Source: Sipunculus nudus (lineage: Eukaryota; Annelida; Sipuncula; Golfingiida; Sipunculidae). Taken from it: a stretch of DNA of 64,000 nucleotides. Positions 49,936 through 60,056 of the stretch are shown here, one piece after another. Every line of letters begins with the position of its first letter. The stretch's first letter is position 1. The notes beneath the pieces were generated by a model. That model was not told where the DNA came from. It did no database searches and saw nothing but the letters and a program-made list of their open reading frames with translations. Position numbers and translations under genes: made by a program. The DNA lies in NCBI GenBank assembly GCA_026874595.1, contig CM049316.1, positions 60,273,676 to 60,337,675 on the forward strand. Direction: 5' to 3'.

Positions 49936-51590
49936 TAATGTACTATATATGAACATTATAATATGTTTATTTTACCGAACATGTACATTGACTACATCAT
50001 AGTTTTAAGCGATGGGACAAGTTAAAATGAAAGGGGAGTAAGCATATGTGATTCCTGACATTATTACTGTTCAATCTCCTCAGGCAAGTGGAGTTCATGT
50101 GTATCAACCATTACACAGTAAAGGCTTCCAAAAACACTCGGCTTTGTTAATGTTAAATCCTTCATCGTTTCATCTCTGTGAAAACCTTTAACATTATCAG
50201 TGACGTGGAATCAATGTTAACCGCGGACTTATTCACAAAAACTCAATAAAACAGATGTTCAAAGTTTTCATCTAGGGCGGTTTTATCGACTTTAACACCT
50301 GAGCTATATAGTGCTGGATGTTTATGTCTGTTTCTAAAATGTCAACCAAACCAGTATTGATTATTTTCTATAATGTCGCGCTCGCCTATTGGCGAAGCGA
50401 AAAACGGAGATTGCCATATATATGATGAAAGACGACATAGTTGTTTGGTTCCTTGAGATTCAAGGACTCCACCAGGTTCAGAACAAACTAGATCTCATAT
50501 TAGTTACAAACTTATCTATATACGTATCTAGATTAATTTACACCTTTGAAGCGACGTTAACGTCAGCTTAGAGTTGTATGTTGCCCCAACCAATTTCCCC
50601 GTGTAGCATTGAGTTTCAAACTTGAAACTGCAAATGTTGCTCATTGGTTTTGTGTTAAAGCTTGTTATAACGTTTTTGATTGACTCGCTAAAGTCCCCTG
50701 TTGTATCTCCTTTCAAGGCTGCTTTCATCTGGTGACTATAAAGAGCGTGCTTTTAGCTGGCTCCAAAGAGTGTGATATGTTACACTCTTTGCTAGCTCCA
50801 CGATATATAGGACATGCGCGTGGCTGTATTTATATTTCCTATATAACATCTATAAAACACCTGAAGTGTTTTGGACAACTTTAAAGATAAAATTATGATA
50901 TTAAACTTTTTTTTACGTGAGAGTTTGTTGTTTCTTCGGTCAAACTAGACCAAGAAAATGCGGGCTTGTGTATCTCCTTTTTTAACCATCCCGGCCCGAA
51001 TGCAGTGAAGCCCAAAATACTCCTCTAAGCAGTCCCAAACAAGCATTTGAACAACATGATTAAAAAATAATTGACCAATACTGTCAATTTTATTGGAGAT
51101 TATGCCTTACAATTTTTAAAAATCAAACAATGGGGCGTTTTTAATGCTCCATCTCAAGATGGCTGGAGCCAACCAGAGAAAGCTAGACCATTCACTACTC
51201 TATTTCAGGTTTGTGACCCCGGGTCGTGTGTATAAATAAGACCATGTGACCTGAAGTATATCTGCTTATATATCTCCTTGGAGACCGGGGCCGTGTTAGC
51301 CACACAAGTGCGGCTGGCTGGGACAAAAATACGGCTGACTTTGGTAGTAAGCCGGGTATCGTGGCTCGGCTCAGCTAGAAAAATGTCTGCTGGTTTAAAC
51401 TGACCTGAAAGCCTATTAATTTAACGATGTTACAAAAGTAGGCCTATGCGTTTGATTTAAACAAATTATTTTTTTTTATATCTAAGGGGTGTGAGGCTTA
51501 ACCATGTATTATAGTGCAGGGAACTTCAACTTTGCCAGTCAGCAAAAAAAATCAACAAAACTAACTTTGTTTTAGTCTGTATATGTTTCT

Positions 51591-51661
<71 letters not shown>

Positions 51662-52637
51662 ACTGCCACGGACCTGATGATATCACAGCACCCAATTCAT
51701 TCAATGCACACAAGACAGATACAGTTTTAATCAGTGTCGAGGAAGCTTTTAAATTTCTTATGCACCGAAATGCAAGTTTGAAGTCCCACCAAGCATGGTG
51801 ACAGACCAATTTCTTTTAGCATTATTGGGCAAAATTCATAAATTGTGGATCATAAGCTGGTTGTTCGGTTGAATATGAGATGTAAATTAAAGCTTTAGGA
51901 CATAATCAGGGCATGTAACTTTAATTTTGGTTTCCAAGAAGATTTAACCAGGACCTGTCATAATAGCCAGATCTTTAAAGGTACAACAGTTTCAATTTCT
52001 AGTTCTAGTTCTACCCTACAATGCAAAGGTCCTAAAATTACAAGAAAAAAATTGTCAGTTTTAAGAATTTATCGAAGGTGCCACCGATCCTATAGCAGCA
52101 GACTAAGTTTAATTTGTATATCAAATTTGATTTCAATCACTCCTGTTTAATTTGTAACAATTATTGTGACGTGTACGGTATTATACATTGGTTATATTAT
52201 TCAAGAGCAGTTATCTTGCAAAATGTCACGATAACCCATGAAGCCATTAATGCCAATCGTGGCCTTTCAAATATGAATGTTTACTCATTAGAGTCTTAAC
52301 TTATGTGGTGATTATTCGTGCTTTCGCAATGTATCGCAGAGAAAATGGGTTACAGTATCCTAATTTTAGGTTTTTGTTTTACATGTCCGTATCTTATATA
52401 GGGTTAAACACCCTAAGAATAGCAATTATACGCGTTTTGTGCGATCTGGTTACGAACGGAGAGATGCCAAAACCCGATCTGTCCCTTAAGCTCTAAGGAC
52501 TTAAAATCAGAAAGGCCTTTAAATTTACTACCATTTCATATTCCAGATTCATATTACTCTCATGTCAGACATCATGTTGACACTTGTATTATAAAACCTC
52601 ACAATGTTTCGTATTTCTGTCCTTTCTGAAGCGAATT
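49936..52637. other. No gene; one (AT)n tract
   Basis: Intergenic. Short open frames at 50389-50571 and 52114-52496 have no family resemblance. Confidence 0.5.
51595..51658. repeat. (AT)n microsatellite
   Basis: About 32 AT units. Confidence 0.95.
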
Positions 52638-53259
52638 AAGGGCCCACTCGAAGATACAAAACTGGTTTCGGTTCAGGGAAACAGTTCACTTAAACTGGTT
52701 TCAGTGAAACTGAAGCCCCATCTCCGGAGAAGGTTTCGGTTTCGCCAAAACCATCCACTTGATAATTATACTGGCACGCATGATAGGGACAATGGGAAAA
52801 AGTAGTCAATATATTAATAATCTTGTAAATTGATCCTGTTGATTTCTGTTTGCGTTATGCAATGCTTTGAATTTAATATCCCCTACTATTGCACTGCATA
52901 GCTAAAGATAAGACCAGCCCGTCGATTATATTACTATGGTTGGATGCGTGAATGTGTTATAGGACACATAGAACAGTCTATTGTCATCATAATTACAATA
53001 TAAATCGATAAAGTATGATCAATTATGCTCTCATCAGGTCTCAAGGTGCCAAGATATGAATCTCTAACTTTTGTTATCATTTTCATTATGAATAAATTAA
53101 ATTAAATTAATTAATTAACGAAGATACTTTTATTTTTCCATTAAACCCGAAACCGTCCACTTATAAATACAAACGAAACCATTCAAGACTGGTTTTCATT
53201 AAACCGAAACTAGTTTGGCATTTTCAAGTATATAGGACCTTTCAAGTACAGGGCCTCAA
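52638..53259. mobile_element. Candidate foldback/MITE with degenerate inverted ends
   Basis: The left end is gggcccactcgaaga...aaactggtttcggtt. The right end read in reverse complement is ggccctgtacttgaa...aaactagtttcggtt. Internal blocks of ggtttcggtt/aaaccgaaac occur in both orientations. The arms share about 70-80 percent by eye over their outer 35 bp and no target duplication is clear. Confidence 0.42.
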
Positions 53260-53756
53260 AGGGCAATGGCATTGATAGGAATCAAATTAAGTCTTTTTTC
53301 CCTTACCCCATGACATTTTGAAGCAGGCTGACGCCTGTGTGGAGAGAAAAACCTCTGTCAAGTTATGACGCAGCAGGCGGCGGATCGACGAATACCCCAT
53401 GGGACACTCATTAAAGATTTCTTGTTATTGGCTAATTGCCTGCAGAGTTGTCCTTAATAGATACGCTTTGAACTTAGCCTTCCTTTCCTTGTATAGACAG
53501 CGATCAGCGTCCCAAAGGCCCTTTGCTTGTGGTGAGTGATTGACTCTGCAGTGTAGGAGTTATGCTCTGTTTTACATGTCTGTGTCGCCTTCCGTGTTTT
53601 TATTTTTCGGATGGAGACAATTGATAAAATGTAAGACATACAGAGAAACTGACCTGATTAATTTTTTACAGTCTTGATCTCGCGTAATGTATATATACAT
53701 GCATGTATATTGTTTTTCAATTTTCAGTTTACGCTCAAATTATGCAATAAATGATC

Positions 53757-53759
<3 letters not shown>

Positions 53760-53822
<63 letters not shown>

Positions 53823-53827
53823 TATAT
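53760..53827. repeat. (TA)n microsatellite with one interruption
   Basis: TA units with a single tatgta break near 53803. Confidence 0.95.
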
Positions 53828-53912
53828 CATCCTAAGTAGGTTCCAGTGCTTTCAGTAAAGTACTCGATACAGCTAAGGTAGAGCAGGTTAACTAAACGTT
53901 AAGCACGCTGGA

Positions 53913-53985
53913 GCATCGTGTTATTACTCGGAGTTTCACGCCGTTGCCGGTATCGGCACCCGGGCGATCATCAGATAACTGATGC
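53913..53985 (-). ncRNA. Hammerhead ribozyme, type I
   Basis: On the minus strand, stem I is gcatc + gttat, pairing with ataac + gatgc and leaving a one-base and a two-base internal bulge. The core CTGATGA is at 53968-53974. Stem II is cgcc/ggcg, then an internal loop, then tgccg/cggca with an atac loop. Core GAAA is at 53934-53937. Stem III is short: actc, one base, gagt. The triplet GTA precedes stem I, so self-cleavage is predicted between 53925 and 53924. All conserved core bases are present; the base pair next to the core in stem II is a U-U mismatch. The short stem III and bulged stem I fit Penelope-associated hammerheads. Confidence 0.87.
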
Positions 53986-54000
53986 TTTGCTAGCAATATT

Positions 54001-54508
54001 AGCCCCATTTACACACGTTTTTCTGGAGCCCTCTACATCGCTTAGCGCGCGCCAAATCCCCCAAACGCGCCAGATTTCGAGGATTTTTGGTCTGGAGCGC
54101 GCAACATTTTGACCACCGGTTTGAGTCGGTTCCTGATTCTAGCGCGCGCCAGACTCAGTCTTGTGCGGCCTACATTTGTGCTTCGAACGTGTGTAAACAG
54201 AAGTGGGGCGCGCTACCTTTACAGCGCGCTCAAGCAAGACTCGGCCGTCCTGTGACTAGGATTGAGCTATGCGCCCAAGGGGGAATCCAGCGTAGACCGC
54301 GCTAGATTGCAGTATTTATCTGCGTGTAAACGCAATGCAGATTCTAGGCCGGGCCAAGTGCAATGGGGCCTAACTTGACAGGGTAGCGCGCTCTACATGG
54401 TCGCTTGGTCCGGCACAGTGTGAACGCAAGTTAAAATGTAGCCCGCTTAATATTTTTTTCTGGACCGGTCTAGCGCGCGCGCCACATTTTTCTAGTGTAT
54501 ATAGGGCT
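54001..54508. mobile_element. GC-rich MITE with GCGCGC clusters
   Basis: 508 bp starting agccccatttacacacg and ending, in reverse complement, agccctatatacactag. It is flanked by att on both sides (53998-54000 and 54509-54511), a 3-bp duplication like that of PIF/Harbinger elements. The interior has many gcgcgc/agcgcgc motifs, unlike the AT-rich surroundings. Removing it rejoins the GIY-YIG frame. The superfamily is inferred. Confidence 0.6.
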
Positions 54509-54511
54509 ATT

Positions 54512-54887
54512 GTTTACAAAGCGTTGGTCAAGACCGAACACCAAACCGCCCAATACATCGGATTAGTAAAGTGGCCCATTCAAAACTCGGCTCAACAACC
54601 ACAACAAATCATTACGCAGTGAACGTTACGAAAAAGAAACAGAACTTTCGAAGCACATTTTGACCCTAAAGAGAAAACAAATAAAATGTTCTACCACCTG
54701 GGAAATAATCCAACGCTCTAACACAAAGAAACGCACCTCGGACCAATGTAACCTCTGTATGGAGGAGAAAAACAGCATACTGCACCACAAAAGCGACAAG
54801 TCGATAATCCTATTAAACAGGCGAAGTGAATTAATTTCGAAATGCCGACACCTGAATCCGACACCGAACCGTGTAAAAAGAAAGTAA
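54512..54887 (+). pseudogene. GIY-YIG endonuclease fragment of Penelope-like element
   Basis: The frame reads NIVYKALVKT...AQYIGL across the MITE junction (a variant GIY...YIG). After a one-base frameshift near 54570 it continues PFKTRLNNHNKS, ETELSKHI, TTWEI and the Cys/His tail CNLCMEEK...LLNRRSELISKCRH, stopping at 54885-54887. I recognise the order from GIY-YIG domains at the C-terminus of Penelope-like reverse transcriptases; the exact family is from memory. The frameshift, the MITE and the missing reverse transcriptase make it non-functional. Confidence 0.65.
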
Positions 54888-54908
54888 CAGTCATAGCTGG
54901 GTCCCCAA

Positions 54909-54994
54909 CAAGCGTCAGCTATCTTATGATCGCCCGGGTGCCGATACCGGCAACGATGCTCTAACACGATGCTCCAGCGTGCTTAACGTTTAGT
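54909..54994 (+). repeat. Right terminal repeat with a dead hammerhead
   Basis: In + orientation it matches the ribozyme arm, but the core reads CTTATGA instead of CTGATGA. The 18 bases containing GAAA and stem III are replaced by six. Cleavage is not expected from this copy. Confidence 0.75.
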
Positions 54995-55421
54995 ATACAA
55001 CAAGCGTCTCTAACAAGTTGGATGAAAACCTCGGTGATTTGCAGCTCCGTCTGGGCGCCGTCAGCTTATTTATGTCGAGAACGCTCTTGCATCTCAACGC
55101 AATTTTGACCAGACATTTTTCTAAAGGTTGTCATCCTTAACAGAGACCCATCGCCACCGAGAGGCAAACCGCATACCAATAAAGTCAAAATCAAACATTG
55201 CATGAAGAATTGTATATATAAATCTAAATACCTAACTACATTACGACAACTCCGATTTTGCGACCACCTCAAAATAACGACCACTTAATCCAGGCCCCGT
55301 TTCGTTTTTACTCTTTATATAAGACCTCGTTTAGACGACCACCTGGTAAAATGAGACCACTGTGTAGAGGTCCCATTGATGGTCGTAATTACGAGGCTAT
55401 AATATATGTATATATAATATA

Positions 55422-55473
<52 letters not shown>

Positions 55474-56869
55474 ATATAATATGGATCTGAGATAAAAGAT
55501 TAACATTCTTTATGTCCAAGAACACTGAGGATTTAATAACGATTTTTTTTTTCATTCAGTTCTCTTCCATATAGAAAGTTAAATATTTAAGTAAAAATAG
55601 CGTCCAGTAAAATTTTTCGAGGGCCAGTTAATTTTTCTGCCTGCTTGTCGGCCCCTTTATTCCAGTGGAAATTTTCGAGACCTGTAAATTCGGGTAGAAG
55701 TCTGAAGGGCCTAATTTTTAACAAGTTAAATAAATGAATACCTTACACCTTATCTAAAAAACAAAATAATTTCAAAATGTGAGAAACTAGTCAACATTTT
55801 TTATCAGTCCTAGTCATGGCGGTCAAGGGCATTGTGCACATGTAGAATCAGCCTCAGCTGACAGCTGCTGATTGGCTGAGGTCACATAAAAACCCAAAAA
55901 ATATAATCAACTAAAATAAAGATTGCTACTCACTAAGGGACACATTTGATTGATCAGATCATTGTAAACATAAACTTGAGATTTATTATAAAATTCTTAA
56001 CTGCCATATTAGACCGTCACTTCCATATGCAGTTCTGGGAAATTATCGAAAAAATATAAATTTTTAAGAACATTATAAAAATCAGGTTTACACTGGTTGG
56101 TGGGATAGAATATAGTACAAATACCATGAAGAAAGACCCGACCAAACCGCATTTCTATAAATATTCATGATAAATGGGCTACATAAAGCACAGCAACAGT
56201 GGGACATTTCTTTCAACAAGCAATGTGGTGAAAGACAATGGAAGCACATCAAAGTATAATGTCCCACGTTCTGCAATACAGAAAGCATAAACATGCGTGT
56301 AAGATTTTACCATAAGTACACCACTACAATGTGTATAAACGTGCTCCACATAAGACAGAGAAGATATTACTTGGACAAATTGACAGACAGGCGGGCTCTT
56401 TGATATCGAATCACAATTTACGAGACATATAACAATATTAATGGGAGACATAAGACAAGAATTTGTCACTGACGGAAATGAAGATAATAAACCAATTATT
56501 GAAAAAGGAACAAATCACACCGGAAATTGACGCCAGAAAAGATTAAATAAGGACAAATGGCATATTTGGAGTAAAGGACATATTATATGCTCACTAGTGT
56601 AAAGAACAGTTGATACTATTAAGTATATATAAAGAGGATATTTACTTATTAAATTAGATATATGGAACATGCAGCTCCTTAGCAAAATAATAAAATTAAG
56701 TGTGTCCTGTACGAGCCACCGTAGAATAGACTTCAAATTAAGTTATACTTAAACGCGAATATGGACAGTCGCCAAACGACTAAGTGAAACACAGGCTCAT
56801 GGAATAATTGAGCCATGGAATTTCTCTTGACCTGAGAGCGCTCCGGATTTCTGACATCGGCAAAGCTCA
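54995..56869. other. No gene; MITE-like scraps and an (AT)n
   Basis: At 55258-55375 the motif cgaccacct occurs twice with gagaccactg, like an eroded Tigger-type MITE. (AT)n is at 55424-55467. Otherwise nothing is recognised. Confidence 0.45.
55424..55467. repeat. (AT)n microsatellite
   Basis: About 22 AT units. Confidence 0.95.
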
Positions 56870-58130
56870 AGTATCCCAAGAGGCAAGGACAGACACCACA
56901 TCTTTGTACGAGATAAAGCAATACCAGATCTTTGGACATGCAAAATACAGGCTGATCCGTCTAGACATGTCTGAATTTCAACAAAATCAGAGGCAAAGAT
57001 GGAGAATATGCAAAAACGGTTGTAGGTGGCGCAAACTGTCTTTTGTATGAGAAAGCTAGTTAAGATGGATGAACATGCAAGCTTTCAGGCTGATCCACCA
57101 CTCCTGTGACATGGTTGTTTTCCAGGCTGGGATGTCACGTGGAAACGTTTGTATGTGCGCCACCAATCTTGGGTATAAAATAACGTTATCCAAGGTCTTT
57201 GGCCATGTAATTTTCAGATTGATACCTCAAACTACTCTTGAGACGTGTGATTTTCACAAAAAAAGATGCATAGATGCATAGATGCATATAAAAACTGTAA
57301 TATGTGTTGCCACCATTCTTGCAGATTAAAGAAAAAAATCCAAGATTTATGGCCAATGCGTTTAATCAATCTTGAGATACGTGCTTGGATTTATTCCATG
57401 AAAACGAGATTGTAGGTGGCGCCACCAATCTTGTGTACGAGAGATTTAGTTAAATGGATGGACATACAAAATTGCAGGCTGATACAGAATAGGAAAAAGT
57501 ACTCTCGAGATATGTGTAGTTTTCACTGTGGCAGATGCACAGGCATGAATCACGTGAATTCAACTGTAGGTGGCGCCACCAGTCAATGATACGAGATAAA
57601 GCTATCCAATATCTATAACGTACAAAATTTCAGATTGTTAAAAATACATGCACGGATGGATATGCCACATAAAAGGTTTAGGTGGCGTTATCATTGTTGG
57701 ATATAAGAAGGAAAATCTATCAAAGATCTATTCATCAAAATTTCAGGCCGATATGTTAAACCATTCCTGATATGTGCTTTGATGTAAAATACGAAAACGT
57801 GATTCTACGTGGCACCACCAGTCTTGTGTAAGAGAATGCAATCCACGGTTGATGGACTTGCAAAAATTCAGGCCGATGCGTCAAACTACTGTTCAGATAT
57901 GCGTCATTTTCATCAAAACCAAACGCCCGAATGGGGCCCACATAATGCAGAGTGCATGTAGGGCCACCAGTCATGCATATATACGAGATAAAGGTACATA
58001 ATGATCCATTTCCTTGCAAAATTTGATGCAAATACATTAAATCTTTCTTGAGATATATGATCAGACGAATGGATGGGCACAATGCTATAAAAATTGTAGG
58101 TGGCTCCACCAGTCTCTTTTAGACACCAGT
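56870..58130 (-). mobile_element. Degenerate tandem array, HINE-monomer-like, minus orientation
   Basis: A block gtaggtggcgccaccagtc and its variants recurs near 57024, 57147, 57306, 57413, 57567, 57680, 57808, 57955 and 58098 (spacing about 100-160 bp), each followed by 'ttgtgtacgagataaag' and then 'caggctgat'. In reverse complement the block is the gactggtggcgccacc of the 335-bp family. No CTAG end or 5' hairpin is recognised. Confidence 0.55.
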
Positions 58131-58246
58131 ACCCATGTTAACCTAAAATTGTGAGGGGTTTCGGAAGGATCCGTCCAGCGGTTTTAGAAGAGTTCTTCGT
58201 AGACGACACCGGAACCCCGAAAACTTCGTTTCGGCGGATACAATTA

Positions 58247-58431
58247 CAGTGAAACCTCGTTGTGTCGATTTCGCTTAAAATCGAATACCCCGCTAATGTC
58301 GAAGTTTCAGACTCGATTTTCCGGACAACTTTTGTTAAATTATTACAAAATAAAACCCGCTTGTGTCGAACCTCGGATGTGTCGAAGTTTTGTGAGGATC
58401 CCTTTGACTTCGACACAACGAGGTTTCACTG
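58247..58431. mobile_element. pogo/Tigger-like MITE, 185 bp
   Basis: Perfect 22-bp terminal inverted repeats (58247-58268 and 58410-58431) begin CAGTGAAACCTCGTTGTGTC. The insertion is flanked by TA on both sides (58245-58246 and 58432-58433). The CAGTG start and TA target are typical of pogo/Tigger transposons. Interior copies of the 'tgtcgaa' motif extend the symmetry. No coding capacity. Confidence 0.85.
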
Positions 58432-58433
58432 TA

Positions 58434-59717
58434 TATGATCTTCACGATTACACCTTACCCCATCGTTTTGTAATTGTCATTAATATATAATATTAACTAT
58501 GCCTTGTGGTACTACAGTTCAATTTCACTTGGAAAAGTCTTTTTGTTAAGAGGTGGTCAATGTTTTCTTGTATCAATAAAGTTAACAGTTAGACTTTATT
58601 GTTTGCAGTTAAATATACAACCTGGAAACAAAAAAATAGCTATTTAGAATTTGCTTGTATAGTCCATAAATACGCCAGCTGCAGTGTGATACTGAAATCG
58701 GAAATTACACACACACACACATACACACATCCACGCAAATATACACTGCAGTCGTTTTAGATCTCCTTCGCTTTAAATGCTGCCTTGTATAGTAAGATTC
58801 TCCGGGTATCAACACAAGGGATCTCACAGGGCAAACAATTGTAATCAAGCCAATAACAGCGTTCCCGCATTGTGCATCCGACTCCAGGTTTTAAATCCGC
58901 GACAGCCCGCTCTCGTTGGTCTGATTCTTGGCCCTGTGCAAGCCATGATGATTAGACTCGGAAATTGATAAACAAAGCAGCGGTTTAAACGCAGGAGATC
59001 TGGAATGGCTGCAGTGTACAACCGCTGCGCGAAGAATGTACCACAATTACACACTGTGTTACCTATTTCCTCGTATCATACACATATATTATCGAATTAT
59101 TGTATGGAGAATAGAAGGTTACCTTCACACATTAACAGAATACTGAAAATTGAATCCTTTGAAATGCTGTATAAAGATTAAAAAAAAACATATAATGCAT
59201 CAAAGATACAAAGCAATGAAAAAGAACAATTGAATTAACTCTATGGCTTGTTTTTGTCAATTACATTAGTGCATGTACATACAACTAGAAACCTATATTA
59301 AAGAAAAATATACAAAACATAAATGTCACATCAAATTATAACTCTGATAACCACAGCTTCTCATATTACTCTATTTAACTATGAATATTTTACTAACAAC
59401 ATATATATTCGTGGCAAACATGTAAGTGGATAAATATAAGACTTAAATCTTACTATGATCTAAAACGTACGTAATGGATTCATGATAAAATTTGTTTAAA
59501 TCGGATCCCCCCCCCCCCACTTTTCAGCCCTGCAACCTTTTCTAATGTTTAAGATTAATTTCTGTGGCCTGGACCCCCCTTTTACAGACCTGGGAACCTT
59601 GTTATAGGTTTTGTCATTAGTCCTCCTGCATTGGACCCCTTCTTTTCCTAAAAAGCTGGATCCGTCCCTGTATGGGGCCGATACCAAACCCAGCATAACA
59701 AAGGTAAAGTGTACTAA
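58434..59717. other. No gene recognised
   Basis: Contains a CA-rich stretch (58710-58728) and a C-tract (59507-59519). 59520-59690 ('ctggatccgtccctg') looks like a dispersed repeat fragment. Confidence 0.45.
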
Positions 59718-60056
59718 CCGGCTTCTATGGCTCAGGAGTAGAGGACAGGATTCAAAGACGGGAGATCGTGAGTTCGAATCTTAGCGGTGAGGCGGTGAGT
59801 TTTTTTCACGGTCAGCCCCCACCCAGGGTGAGCGCTCTGCAGGCTTAATGGGAAGGCCGTGCCCAACGGCCGTGTTTCACTCATAAACGAGTGCGCCTTT
59901 CGGGAGTGCCTCGATGGTTAGACCTGGCAGTGCGAACGATTAGAGCCCCGTAAGTGCAGTAGTAACCGGGCCTGGTTGACGCCAGGATTAAAAATGAGAG
60001 GAAGTGTTTAATTCTGCCCTGTCACCAAGTCAGAAACCGGAATAAATTCTGCAGAT
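59718..60056 (+). mobile_element. tRNA-derived SINE, ~340 bp
   Basis: The head has tggctcaggagtagagg (A-box-like) and gtgagttcgaatctt (B-box, close to GGTTCGANNCC), spaced as in a pol III promoter. The body is GC-richer than the surroundings, with 'aaggccgtgcccaacggccgtg' forming a strong hairpin. No poly-A tail is obvious. Confidence 0.65.

Larger units (their letters stand above)
53891..54994 (+). mobile_element. Penelope-like element remnant with inverted terminal repeats
   Basis: Two inverted arms (53891-53988 and 54909-54994) share exact blocks of 33 bp (the arm tips, starting actaaacgttaagcacgctg) and 30 bp (around the ribozyme stem II). Between them is a GIY-YIG nuclease fragment on the + strand, split by a 508-bp MITE. 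Penelope-like elements carry a reverse transcriptase plus GIY-YIG endonuclease, have terminal repeats that may be inverted, and encode hammerhead ribozymes in those repeats (family knowledge). The reverse transcriptase is missing, so this is a 5'-truncated relic. Confidence 0.72.

Noticed and set aside
54626..54967. 113-codon minus-strand frame
   Set aside because: It is antisense to the GIY-YIG fragment, whose + strand reading shows the family motifs.
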